Source: Bacteroides gallinarum DSM 18171 = JCM 13658
GTDB taxonomy: Bacteria; Bacteroidota; Bacteroidia; Bacteroidales; Bacteroidaceae
Length of the DNA stretch: 51,246 nt
NCBI RefSeq assembly: GCF_000374365.1
Contig: NZ_KB894140.1
Location: forward strand, 20,160 to 71,405
Reading direction: 5' to 3'
The position numbers and the translations under genes are program-made. Below, in pieces: positions 27,279-36,192 of the stretch. The notes under the pieces were generated by a model that saw nothing but the letters and a program-made list of their open reading frames with translations, made no database searches and was not told where the DNA came from. Within the stretch, counting starts at the first letter, position 1; each line of letters starts with the position of its first letter.

Positions 27279-28069
27279 TGACACGTATTCTTGCCAAAGG
27301 CTACCTGTGGCTACTGCTCGCACTGCTCTACTCGCCTATCCTTATCATCATGATATTCTCGTTTACCGAAGCCAAAGTGCTGGGCAACTGGACAGGTTTT
27401 TCCACCAAGCTGTACAGCTCGCTCTTTACGGGCGGCATGCACCACTCGCTGACGAGCGCCATTTGGAACACCTTCGCCATTGCTATGCTGGCAGCCACCG
27501 CCTCCACAGCGCTGGGCAGCATCGCAGCAATCGGCATCTTCAACTTGCGCACGCGTATGCGCCAGGTAATGAATTTCGCTAACACCATACCGATGATGAA
27601 TTCAGACATTATCACGGGCGTATCGCTGTTCCTGCTGTTCGTCAGCTTTGGCATATCACAGGGATTTACAACGGTGGTGCTGGCACACATCACTTTCTGC
27701 ACCCCCTACGTAGTGTTGAGCGTAATGCCCCGCCTGAAAAAGATGAACCAGAATGTGTACGAAGCCGCCCTCGACCTCGGCGCCACCCCTTTCCAGGCAT
27801 TGCGCAAGGTTATCCTGCCGGAGATATTCCCGGGGATGATAAGCGGCTTCATCCTCGCCTTCACGCTCTCTATCGACGATTTCGCAGTAACCATATTCAC
27901 CATTGGAAACGAAGGGCTGGAAACGCTCTCCACCTATATCTACGCCGATGCACGCAAAGGCGGACTGACACCGGAGCTGCGCCCTCTCTCCACCCTCATC
28001 TTCGTTACGGTACTGGTGCTGCTGATTGTAATCAACAAGCGTGCGGAGAGGGCACGGAAAGGCAAGTAG
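27275..28069 (+). CDS. potC: spermidine/putrescine ABC transporter permease
   Basis: A 264-residue second permease with six transmembrane helices and the EAA loop EAALDLGATPFQALRKVILPEIFPG. Its ATG overlaps the TGA of potB (ATGA), so the two are translationally coupled. It ends in a basic cytoplasmic tail. It forms the channel with PotB. Confidence 0.92.
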   Translation: MMTRILAKGYLWLLLALLYSPILIIMIFSFTEAKVLGNWTGFSTKLYSSLFTGGMHHSLTSAIWNTFAIAMLAATASTALGSIAAIGIFNLRTRMRQVMNFANTIPMMNSDIITGVSLFLLFVSFGISQGFTTVVLAHITFCTPYVVLSVMPRLKKMNQNVYEAALDLGATPFQALRKVILPEIFPGMISGFILAFTLSIDDFAVTIFTIGNEGLETLSTYIYADARKGGLTPELRPLSTLIFVTVLVLLIVINKRAERARKGK

Positions 28070-28299
28070 TCGGTTTGTCCCGCGGGATGAAGCAGTTCTT
28101 CTTACGAGACGGGAGGTGTTCGTATTGCAGGACGGAATATTTTGTCTCACGGAACGGGGAAAAGCATACCGTAGGGCGGAAAGAGGCTGTGAGACGGGAG
28201 GAGGCATAATGCCTAATTCGGTATTAGTCCGTATCGGAATTGGAATACAATTTTAAGCGGTAATATAAAGGAGATGATAACTTTTCCGAAAATATAGGC

Positions 28300-28470
28300 G
28301 ATATAGATTGTAGAGACAATGCGGATGATAGAGATAATATAAGACGATACAGACAATACGGATGACGCAGACGATACGGATGATGCAAACTGCAAACGAT
28401 ATAAAAAATGTAGATGATGCAAACAATATAGACGATACAAACGATACAACAATATAAACGATTATAAAAG
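28300..28470. repeat. low-complexity tandem repeat between potC and potD
   Basis: About 15 degenerate units of 9-12 bases with the theme GATGCAAAC, GATACAGAC or AATATAGAC. The whole gap (28070-28533) holds no recognisable gene. 28157-28199 has a weak GTCTCAC/GTGAGAC inverted repeat. Confidence 0.6.
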
Positions 28471-28533
28471 CCACGGTAACCCGAATACCGATATCAAGTT
28501 ACCGTAACCCAACTACCATATACAAAACAAAAG

Positions 28534-29871
28534 ATGAAAAGATTTACAGACATACTCCTCCTTCTGTGCCTCCTCCTCGCCACCGCGTGCAAGGATTCGG
28601 GCGAAGAACGCAGCCACGTACTGAAAGTCTACAACTGGGCTGACTACATCGACGAAGACGTGCTTGCCGAGTTCCCCGCCTGGTACAAGCAACAGACAGG
28701 CGAGGATATCCGCCTCATCTACCAAGTGTTCGACATCAACGAAATCATGCTCACCAAGATAGAGCGCGGACACGAAGATTTCGACGTCGTATGTCCCTCG
28801 GAATACATCATCGAGCGGATGTTGAAAAAAGACCTCCTCCTGCCTATCGACCGCAACTTCGGCAAGACACCGGACTATCTGCCCAACATCTCCCCCTACA
28901 TCCGCCGGGAGCTGAACAAAACCAGTCAGCCGGGACGCATCACCATGGACTATGCCGTACCATATATGTGGGGCACAGCCGGCATCCTCTACAACCGCAA
29001 CTTCATCACCCCGGACGAGGCGAGCAGTTGGCATTGCCTGTGGAACCCCAAGAATAAGGGCAAAATCCTGATGAAAGACAGTTACCGCGACGCCTACGGA
29101 ACCGCTATTATCTACGCCCACGCCCGCCAGCTTGCAGACAGCACCGTAACGGTGGAACAACTGATGAACGACAACTCTCCCCGTGCCATTGCCCTTGCCG
29201 AGAAATACCTGAAAGCCATGAAACCCAATATCTCCGGCTGGGAAGCAGATTTCGGCAAGGAGATGATGACTAAGAACAAAACATGGCTCAACCTCACCTG
29301 GAGCGGTGATGCCGTTTGGGCGATAGACGAGGCGGATGCCGTAGGCGTAGACCTCGCCTACGAAGTGCCGCGAGAAGGCAGTAACATCTGGTACGACGGC
29401 TGGGTAATCCCCAAATATGCACGCAACACCAAAGCCGCGAGTTACTTCATCAACTACCTCTGCCAGCCCGAGATAGCCCTGCGCAACATGGATGCCATAG
29501 GTTACGTCAGCGCCGTAGCCACCCCCGAAATCATGGAGGCCAAGCGCGACACCACCATAGAAACACGCTCCGACCTCAGCTATTTCTTCGGCGAGGGCAT
29601 GGGAGCCGACAGCCTGCAAATCAACCCCGTGCAATACCCTGACCGGAAAGTCGTAGAGCGCTGCGCCATGATACGCGACTTCGGCGACCGCACCGAGCTT
29701 GTACTCGAAATGTGGAGCCGCGTAAAAGGCGATAACCTCAACACCGGCATCGTACTGCTGATTTTCTCCGTATTCGGCGCCTTATTCATCTGGGTGATGT
29801 ATGGCAAAATACGTAAATACCGGCAAAAAAAGCACCACCGCAGAAAGAGAAAGAAGAGCCGGAATTTATGA
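28534..29871 (+). CDS. potD: polyamine-binding lipoprotein with C-terminal membrane anchor
   Basis: A 445-residue substrate-binding protein. The lipobox is LATAC (Cys19). The mature domain starts LKVYNWADYIDEDVL, the PotD/PotF signature, and includes DFDVVCPSEYIIERM, AVPYMWGTAGILYN and YDGWVIPKYARN. Unusually, after the binding domain there is a transmembrane segment (about residues 409-427, TGIVLLIFSVFGALFIWVM) and a very basic tail (YRQKKHHRRKRKKSRN). It would therefore be tethered at both ends to the inner membrane. It is 464 bases from potC and probably belongs to the same system. Confidence 0.88.
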   Translation: MKRFTDILLLLCLLLATACKDSGEERSHVLKVYNWADYIDEDVLAEFPAWYKQQTGEDIRLIYQVFDINEIMLTKIERGHEDFDVVCPSEYIIERMLKKDLLLPIDRNFGKTPDYLPNISPYIRRELNKTSQPGRITMDYAVPYMWGTAGILYNRNFITPDEASSWHCLWNPKNKGKILMKDSYRDAYGTAIIYAHARQLADSTVTVEQLMNDNSPRAIALAEKYLKAMKPNISGWEADFGKEMMTKNKTWLNLTWSGDAVWAIDEADAVGVDLAYEVPREGSNIWYDGWVIPKYARNTKAASYFINYLCQPEIALRNMDAIGYVSAVATPEIMEAKRDTTIETRSDLSYFFGEGMGADSLQINPVQYPDRKVVERCAMIRDFGDRTELVLEMWSRVKGDNLNTGIVLLIFSVFGALFIWVMYGKIRKYRQKKHHRRKRKKSRNL

Positions 29872-29999
29872 TGCCAGGGATTTGAGATTGAAAAAGCTTA
29901 CGATTTATGCCCTATGAAATCAAAGGCTTCGGGTACACAAGACCTCTCATTTACAACTTCCTGCCTGCGATTTAAGGATATCAAATATAGGATTTCTGA

Positions 30000-30290
30000 T
30001 TTATAATGCTTAAATTTGGCGTCCGATAAATCTAATTCAGAAAGTAAAAAACAGAAAGCCCCAAACTTATAAGGTAAAAAACAGAAAGCAGAAATTATAA
30101 ATCTAAAAAACAGAAATCTAAAAGCTCACAAGGCGAGAAACATAAATCAGAAATCATTAAATCAGAAACCTGAAACCAAAAACTCTAAATCAGAAATCCA
30201 AAACCAAAAAACCGAAATCAAAAAACTGAAATCAGAAAGCCGAAATCATAAATCTAACATCATAAATCTCAAATCTCTAACACAATAAAC
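30000..30290. repeat. low-complexity A-rich repeat between potD and nagA
   Basis: Degenerate 9-12-base units with the theme AAATCAGAAA or AAACCGAAATC run from about 30000 to the nagA start. No gene or promoter is clear in 29872-30297. Confidence 0.6.
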
Positions 30291-30297
30291 CTCAAAA

Positions 30298-31461
30298 ATG
30301 CTTACTCAAATCATTAACGGACGCATATTCACCCCGCAAGGCTGGCTGAATGAAGGTTCCGTCCTGATGCGCGACGGAAAAATCCTCGAAGTAACGAACT
30401 GTGACCTCGCACTGATTGGTGCGCGGCTTATCGACGCGAAAGGCATGTACATAGTGCCCGGTTTCGTGTGTATGCATGCACATGGCGGTGGCGGACACGA
30501 CTTCAACGAATGTACCGAAGACGCCTTCCGCAATATAATCCGTGCACACCTCAACCACGGAGCGACAAGCTTCTACCCCACTATCTCCTCCTCGCCGTTC
30601 AGCAAGCTGCACCAGGCAGCCCGGGTGTGCGAGCAACTCATGGCAGAGCCCGACAGCCCCGTGCTGGGACTGCACATCGAAGGCCCCTACCTCAATAAGA
30701 AAATGGCAGGCGAACAGTTTGCCGGACAAGTAAAAGAAATCGACGAACACGAATACCGCGAACTCGTGGAAAGCACCCGCTGCATCCGCCGCTGGGACGC
30801 CTCCCCCGAACTCCCGGGAGCACTGGAGTTTGCAAGCTACCTGCGCAAGAAAGACATACTGGCAGCCGTGTCGCATACCGAAGCCGAGTACGACGGCATC
30901 CGTGCCGCCTACGAAGCCGGATTTACCCACGCCGCACACTTCTACAACGCCATGCCGGGCTTCCACAAACGCCGCGAATACAAGTACGAAGGCACGGTAG
31001 AAAGCGTGTACCTGACCGACGGCATGACGATTGAACTGATAGCCGACGGCATCCACCTGCCCGCCACTATCCTGAAGCTGGCATACAAGCTGAAAGGCGT
31101 GGAACGCACCTGCCTCGTAACAGACGCCCTCTCCTGCGCCGCCACCGACGGCAAGGAAATCGACGACCCGCGCTACATCATCGAGGACGGCGTATGCAAG
31201 CTTGCCGACCGCTCCTCCCTGGCAGGCAGCATCGCCACTATGGACGTGCTGGTGCGCACCATGGTAAAAGCCGGCATCCCGCTGGGCGACGCCCTGCGCA
31301 TGGCCTCCGAAACCCCGGCACGTATCATGGGCGTGTACCACCGCAAAGGCTCCCTGCAAAAAGACAAAGACGCCGATATCCTGATAATGGACAAAGACCT
31401 CAACATACGCGCCGTATGGCAGGCAGGAAAATTAGTGGAAGAAAACAACACGCTATTCTGA
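30298..31461 (+). CDS. nagA: N-acetylglucosamine-6-phosphate deacetylase
   Basis: A 387-residue amidohydrolase that would convert GlcNAc-6-phosphate to glucosamine-6-phosphate and acetate. The small beta domain comes first. The metal/catalytic motifs follow: MHAHGGGG (HxH), LHIEGPYLN (Glu ligand), AAVSHTEAEYDG (His), AAHFYNAMPG (His) and LVTDALSCAA (catalytic Asp). It is full length. It is an amino-sugar catabolism gene standing alone between repeat-rich gaps. Confidence 0.93.
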   Translation: MLTQIINGRIFTPQGWLNEGSVLMRDGKILEVTNCDLALIGARLIDAKGMYIVPGFVCMHAHGGGGHDFNECTEDAFRNIIRAHLNHGATSFYPTISSSPFSKLHQAARVCEQLMAEPDSPVLGLHIEGPYLNKKMAGEQFAGQVKEIDEHEYRELVESTRCIRRWDASPELPGALEFASYLRKKDILAAVSHTEAEYDGIRAAYEAGFTHAAHFYNAMPGFHKRREYKYEGTVESVYLTDGMTIELIADGIHLPATILKLAYKLKGVERTCLVTDALSCAATDGKEIDDPRYIIEDGVCKLADRSSLAGSIATMDVLVRTMVKAGIPLGDALRMASETPARIMGVYHRKGSLQKDKDADILIMDKDLNIRAVWQAGKLVEENNTLF

Positions 31462-31607
31462 AAGCCGGCGCCGGTGGAACGGTTTAACGGACTGAGCCGC
31501 GTACGTAACTTTACACAGGACGATGCGCATATTATTTACTAAAAGGAAAATTCTCTAAAAAAACTACAATGGTAAACCTTTTAGTGCCAACGGATGTATT
31601 ATATACA

Positions 31608-31615
31608 TAAATTTG
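31608..31615 (+). promoter_or_regulatory. -7 box of the OmpA-like lipoprotein gene
   Basis: TAAATTTG fits the consensus and lies 39 bases before the ATG. The -33 candidate is weak. Confidence 0.45.
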
Positions 31616-31653
31616 CATCAGTAGAAATTAAACCGGATAAAAAATAAAAAGGT

Positions 31654-32328
31654 ATGAAAAAGATGAAAATTACAGCTTTCTTGCTGAGCAGCGCCATACT
31701 ATTGGGTAGCTGCGGCACAATGAACAATACCACCAAAGGCGGAATTATAGGCGGCGGTTCGGGAGCAGCGGCAGGAGCCATTATAGGCGGACTGTTCGGC
31801 AAAGGCAAAGGCGCGGCTATCGGTGCGGCAGTAGGCGCAGCGGTAGGTACGGGCGCCGGTGTAGCGATAGGCCACAAAATGGATAAGAAAGCTGCCGAAG
31901 CTGCCAAGATTGAAGGCGCACAAGTAGAAATGGTGAAAGATGCCAACAACCTGGATGCCGTGAAGGTAACCTTCGACTCGGGCATCCTGTTCGCCTTTAA
32001 CTCCTCCACGCTGAGCAACGAAGCGAAAGCTTCCCTGCGCGACCTTGCCCGGATACTGAAAGAAGATACTACCACGGACATCGCCATTATAGGACATACG
32101 GACAAGGTAGGCACATACGAGGCCAACATGAAGGTTTCCAAGAACCGCGCCTATGCAGTAGAGAATTACTTGCAGGATTGCGGCGTGTCTCCCGCACAAT
32201 TCAAGCAGGTGGAAGGTGTCGGCTACAACGAGTACGATGAAAGCCTATCCGCCAGCGAGAACCGCCGGGTGGTAATCTTTATGTATGCCAGCGAGCAGAT
32301 GATTAAGAATGCGGAAGCCGGAAAATAA
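31654..32328 (+). CDS. OmpA-family lipoprotein with glycine zipper (YiaD-like)
   Basis: A 224-residue outer-membrane lipoprotein with lipobox LLGSC (Cys20). A glycine-zipper segment (about 30-75, GGIIGGGSGAAAGAIIGGLF and repeats) is followed by an OmpA-like peptidoglycan-binding domain (about 105-215) with FAFNSSTLSNEAKASL, IIGHTDKVGTYEANMKVSKN and ENRRVVIFM. It would link the outer membrane to the wall. Confidence 0.88.
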   Translation: MKKMKITAFLLSSAILLGSCGTMNNTTKGGIIGGGSGAAAGAIIGGLFGKGKGAAIGAAVGAAVGTGAGVAIGHKMDKKAAEAAKIEGAQVEMVKDANNLDAVKVTFDSGILFAFNSSTLSNEAKASLRDLARILKEDTTTDIAIIGHTDKVGTYEANMKVSKNRAYAVENYLQDCGVSPAQFKQVEGVGYNEYDESLSASENRRVVIFMYASEQMIKNAEAGK

Positions 32329-32341
32329 TAATTTAGTTTTC

Positions 32342-32425
32342 AGACATAAGAACAAAAGAACATAAGCTATACGGAAAATACCGATTATGCAGCACAACAG
32401 AATTTGTTCTTTTGTTCTTATGTCT
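32342..32425. repeat. 21-bp perfect inverted repeat, relative of the 22084 element
   Basis: The arms 32342-32362 and 32405-32425 are exact complements starting AGACATAAGAACAAAAG, with a 42-base spacer. The same arm motif, one base changed, bounds the element at 22084-22264. It lies 13 bases after the OmpA-like gene and may also act in termination. A separate 17-bp palindrome TTACGGATTATCCGTAA is at 32505-32521. Confidence 0.7.
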
Positions 32426-32692
32426 AAAAAAACTCCATGAAACTCTATGACCTCTACGGTGAAATAAACTTCTAATCACTATCCCCCATGAGGTTCTCCC
32501 AACCTTACGGATTATCCGTAATTTGTCGTCACTCTTTATATCCACTACTGTAACGGTAATGATTTATAGTTTTATGCCGGTGTTTCTTGAAAAGACAAAG
32601 GCAGGTATTGCGATTAATAAAATTCATACTTAAGTTCCCACCGGAAGAAACGGCAGTTTCTAAGAAAAAAAAAGAAATAATAAAACATTCTC

Positions 32693-32723
32693 TTGCGAAG
32701 AAATAAGAATTTTCATACATTTG
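32693..32723 (+). promoter_or_regulatory. promoter of a candidate small RNA
   Basis: TTG (32693-32695), 20 bases, TACATTTG (32716-32723) on the plus strand, with no protein gene downstream on that strand. Confidence 0.6.
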
Positions 32724-32729
32724 TAATAA

Positions 32730-32806
32730 GCAATAAATAAAGGTTTAATGCCCTTGCATTAATAATAAAACGCCTCGCATTAGCGTCCTAAATGCGAGGC
32801 GTTTTT
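32730..32806 (+). ncRNA. candidate small RNA A (about 77 nt)
   Basis: A consensus promoter is followed by only about 37 bases and then a strong terminator hairpin (AAAACGCCTCGCATT with its exact complement, 32767-32805) and TTTTT. The only start codon gives a four-residue peptide. The hairpin also serves the converging cydAB operon, so the small RNA could be a chance pairing of promoter and terminator. Confidence 0.45.
32767..32806 (-). terminator. bidirectional terminator after cydB
   Basis: A 15-base perfect stem (start AAAACGCCTCGC) has a nine-base loop and A/T runs on both sides. It lies 170 bases after the cydB stop on the minus strand. Confidence 0.85.
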
Positions 32807-32975
32807 ATATTATATCCAGCAAATTTAAAGGGAAATCCCAGGTAATCGGGATGCAAACTCCCGGTGTTTAGAGAGCCTGGATTGCACAGTCTAAAAACAA
32901 CCCTTCAACTTCATGTGGCAGAGGTTCAATCATTCCAAATTGAGGTTCAGCTTCCCCCCTTTAAGTCGGGAGAAA

Positions 32976-34127
32976 TCAATAAGCATGTCCCCCCTCTTCC
33001 TGCATCTCTTCCGCATCTATTTTCTTCCTGTCGATGCTGCGCCATGCATAGAAAATATAGGCAAGCACAAAAGGAACCAGGATAGAGACATAAGCCATTA
33101 CCCGCAGCGTAAACTGGCTGGAGCAACTGTTTGCCAGTGTCAGCGAACTTTGCAGGTCGGCGGTAGAGGGATAATAAGCAGTATTGTTATAACCCGCCAC
33201 AAGCAACAATGCCAACACGGTAAGCACCGTACCTATGCCGGCAAACCATATCCCCTTGTCGAAAGCAGGCTTCCACAACGTGCGTATAATTCCCCAAAGC
33301 ACGGCAAGCACACCGGCAAGGAATACAATCAGCACCACGGGCATCTCGATGAAATTCGTGAGGTACTTGTAAGGCTCCATAAACACCTCTCCGGTTTCGG
33401 GGTTTACCGCATAGCCCTCGGCAAGCAGCGTGCGGACAACGAATGCCAGGAAGAACACAAGGAAAAGCCCCGTATTGCCCCATAACGCACGGCGGCAACG
33501 CTTCACCAAATCCGCATCACAGATATTATTGATGAAGTAAAGCGAACCGAGAATACGCGCCAAGAAGAATACAGCCAAGCCCAGCACCACATTCCACGGA
33601 TTGAGCAACGCATCCAGCCCATGCCCCGCATTAGCCCAACTGCTGATAACCGGCATCGCCGCATCCGCCATGTTGCCCTTGTCGATATAGAATTCCGACC
33701 CCGTAAAGAAGGTAGCCACAGCCCCGCCCAACAATACAGGGCCTATCACCCCGTTCACCACCAGGAAAGCCCGGTATGTCGTCTTGCCTAGCAGGTTGCC
33801 CGCCTTCGACTGGAACTCGTAGCTCACCGCCTGCAACACGAAGCTGAACAGGATAATCATCCACAGCCAGTATGCACCGCCGAAGCTCGTGCTATAAAAC
33901 AGCGGGAACGATGCAAAGAACGCCCCACCGAACGTTACGAGCGTGGTGAACGTAAATTCCCACTTGCGCCCCGTAGAGTTGATTATCATCTTACGCTGCT
34001 CCTCCGTCTTGCCCAGGCAGAATATCAGCGAATTACCTCCCTGCACGAACAGCAGGAAAACGAGTATGGCTCCTAGCAGGGACACCACGAACCACCAGTA
34101 TTGTTGTAAGAAAAGATATGTATTCAT
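32976..34127 (-). CDS. cydB: cytochrome bd ubiquinol oxidase subunit II
   Basis: A 383-residue membrane protein with about nine helices. It has the CydB opening (MNTYLFLQQYWWFVVSLLGA), LFVQGGNSL early on, and W/F-rich helices throughout. With CydA it reduces O2 to water at very low oxygen, which lets Bacteroides use nanomolar oxygen. It is the third gene of the DUF4492-cydA-cydB operon, 62 bases after cydA. Confidence 0.92.
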   Translation of the reverse strand: MNTYLFLQQYWWFVVSLLGAILVFLLFVQGGNSLIFCLGKTEEQRKMIINSTGRKWEFTFTTLVTFGGAFFASFPLFYSTSFGGAYWLWMIILFSFVLQAVSYEFQSKAGNLLGKTTYRAFLVVNGVIGPVLLGGAVATFFTGSEFYIDKGNMADAAMPVISSWANAGHGLDALLNPWNVVLGLAVFFLARILGSLYFINNICDADLVKRCRRALWGNTGLFLVFFLAFVVRTLLAEGYAVNPETGEVFMEPYKYLTNFIEMPVVLIVFLAGVLAVLWGIIRTLWKPAFDKGIWFAGIGTVLTVLALLLVAGYNNTAYYPSTADLQSSLTLANSCSSQFTLRVMAYVSILVPFVLAYIFYAWRSIDRKKIDAEEMQEEGGHAY

Positions 34128-34189
34128 ATTGAACGAGAGTTATTGAATGATGAGTTATTTATTGTCGGACAACGGTAGCCGTCGGCAAT

Positions 34190-35737
34190 CTACATCCCCG
34201 GCCCTTTCCGTATGGCTTTCAGCATAATCCCCACTTCCGCCACCAGCATAATGGTGAAGAGCACGAGGAAGATGAAGAACGTAGTCTGCACGGAGCCTAC
34301 ATCCAGCTTGGAAATGGCGGCGCTGGTGGGCAGCATGTCCTGGATAGCCCACGGCTGGCGCCCGCACTCGGCAACCACCCAGCCCGCTTGCCCGGTAAGG
34401 TAGCCCAGGGGAATAGTCAGCATAGCCACCCAATGCATCCAGCGCATATGCGCCAGGTCTTTCTTGTAGGCAAGGAAAAGAACGACAATAAAGAAAAGGA
34501 TAAAGTATCCGCCCAATATCACCATGACGCGGAACATATAGAACGTAAGCGGCACATTGGGAACCAGCTCATCGACATCCTTGATATAGCCATAGCCGAA
34601 GTACGCCACATTCTCTTTCAGCACCCCGGCCGCCACCTGCGCCTCGGTCTCATTGCCCGCAGCTTTTGCCTTGCGGTAAGCGGAGAAAGCACCGATAGCC
34701 GCCTTTCCCTTTTCAATCTTCTCCTGGGCGGAGAGCGCCGCCGTACCGTCTTTCAACGGATAACCGCCTTGCAGCAGGTCGTCGATGCCCGGCACGAAAG
34801 CATCCGCATCGCGCTCGGCAAGCAGCGAGAGGAATTTGGGGATTTCCACCCGGAAAAGGAAAGCGTCCTCTCCGTCGCCTGCCGTTTTCTTATCGGGATT
34901 GAGGATGCCGAAAGCCACCAGCCCTGCACCTTCCTGCCCCTGGTAGTAACCCTCCATGGCAGCCAGCTTCATGGGTTGCTTCTGCGCCACCTGGTAGCCG
35001 GAGCCGTCGCCCGTCCATGCGGAGAGCACGGCAGCGCACAGTCCTACCCAGGCAGCTATCTTTATACTGGATATGGCGAACTTCCTGTCGCGGTTTTTCC
35101 ACAAATACCAGCAGCTCACCCCTACCACGAACACCGCAGCCAGCACCCAGCCGGACAGCACACTGTGGAAGAATTTATTGACTGCCATAGGCGAAGTTGC
35201 CACAGCCCAGAAATCCACCATTTCGTTACGCGCGGTATCGGGATTGAACTCCATGCCTACGGGGTTCTGCATCCAGGCATTAGCCACCAGAATCCACCAG
35301 GCGGAGATAGTGGCGCCCAGCCCCGTGAGCCAGGTAGATGCCAGGTGGAAGCGTTTGCTCACCTTGTCCCAGCCAAAGAACATCACTGCGATGAAGGTGG
35401 CCTCCATAAAGAACGCCAGGATGCCTTCGATAGCAAGCGGCGCCCCGAAAATATCGCCTACGAACCAACTGTAGTTGCTCCAGTTCGTACCGAACTCGAA
35501 TTCCAGAATCAACCCCGTAGCCACCCCCACGGCAAAGTTGATGCCGAAGAGTTTCATCCAGAACTTGGCGGCGTGTTTCCAGAACGCATCACCCGTACGG
35601 TAATACACCGTCTCCATGATACCCATGATTACCGCCAGCCCCAAAGTCAGCGGTACGAAAATCCAGTGGTAGATAGCTGTCAAGGCAAATTGGGCTCTCG
35701 ACCAGTCAATCAGGGAAGTGTCAATGTTTTCAAGCAT
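34190..35737 (-). CDS. cydA: cytochrome bd ubiquinol oxidase subunit I
   Basis: A 515-residue subunit with about nine helices. Haem ligands are recognisable: His24 (ALTAIYHWIFVP), the His in NKFFHSVLSGW and the Met in YMFRVMVILGG. The quinol-binding Q-loop starts GDGSGYQVAQKQPMKLAAMEG; the region after it is longer than in minimal CydA. It oxidises quinol and reduces O2 in the inner membrane. Confidence 0.95.
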   Translation of the reverse strand: MLENIDTSLIDWSRAQFALTAIYHWIFVPLTLGLAVIMGIMETVYYRTGDAFWKHAAKFWMKLFGINFAVGVATGLILEFEFGTNWSNYSWFVGDIFGAPLAIEGILAFFMEATFIAVMFFGWDKVSKRFHLASTWLTGLGATISAWWILVANAWMQNPVGMEFNPDTARNEMVDFWAVATSPMAVNKFFHSVLSGWVLAAVFVVGVSCWYLWKNRDRKFAISSIKIAAWVGLCAAVLSAWTGDGSGYQVAQKQPMKLAAMEGYYQGQEGAGLVAFGILNPDKKTAGDGEDAFLFRVEIPKFLSLLAERDADAFVPGIDDLLQGGYPLKDGTAALSAQEKIEKGKAAIGAFSAYRKAKAAGNETEAQVAAGVLKENVAYFGYGYIKDVDELVPNVPLTFYMFRVMVILGGYFILFFIVVLFLAYKKDLAHMRWMHWVAMLTIPLGYLTGQAGWVVAECGRQPWAIQDMLPTSAAISKLDVGSVQTTFFIFLVLFTIMLVAEVGIMLKAIRKGPGM

Positions 35738-35761
35738 GAGAGTTATATATTAAATGAGTAT

Positions 35762-36004
35762 TTATTCGGTGTACGAAGGAAGCCCGTCGCCGGCAGCCCT
35801 CAATATCAGTTCGCGGCTTACGTATTCCTCCTTATCCCCTCCGGCAGCAGCTTTGTCCAGGTAGTCGGGGAAGAAGAAAAGGCGGAGGATGAAGAACATT
35901 ATAAACAGCTTGATTGCAATTATCAACCACAAAGTACGCCCTAACGTCATACTTCGGAAGCCTTCAACGTAGAATCGCCACACAGCGGCTGCAAGGTTTC
36001 TCAT
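35762..36004 (-). CDS. DUF4492 protein, cytochrome bd-associated
   Basis: An 80-residue single-pass membrane protein with the DUF4492 pattern WRFYVEGFRSMTLGRTLWLI and KLFIMFFILRLFFFPDYL. Genes of this family regularly precede cydAB in Bacteroidetes and may serve as a small oxidase subunit or assembly factor; the role is not established. The frame opens at 36025, but promoter boxes at 36028-36059 place transcription start near 36021, so the ATG at 36004 is used. Confidence 0.85.
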   Translation of the reverse strand: MRNLAAAVWRFYVEGFRSMTLGRTLWLIIAIKLFIMFFILRLFFFPDYLDKAAAGGDKEEYVSRELILRAAGDGLPSYTE

Positions 36005-36027
36005 AAGAGGTGGATTTATAATCATTA

Positions 36028-36059
36028 CAAATATAAAATACTTTTATATAAATAACAAA
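36028..36059 (-). promoter_or_regulatory. promoter of the cytochrome bd operon
   Basis: On the minus strand TTTG (36056-36059), 20 bases, TATATTTG (36028-36035). Both boxes match consensus. Confidence 0.8.
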
Positions 36060-36132
36060 CAAAAGGCCGAAAAGTTAATTGTCGGGAGAAAAAAGTAATC
36101 CGGCGACACAAAGCCCTCTAATGTCTATCGCT

Positions 36133-36164
36133 TTTGCCGCTTCGGGAAGCGCCGCCTACCTTTG
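36133..36164 (+). promoter_or_regulatory. promoter of the tolC-macAB operon
   Basis: TTTG (36133-36136), 20 bases, TACCTTTG (36157-36164). Transcription would start near 36171, which rules out the more upstream in-frame ATG codons for the TolC-like gene. Confidence 0.8.
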
Positions 36165-36192
36165 TTCAGGTAAAACTATAGAATTAGGTAAT

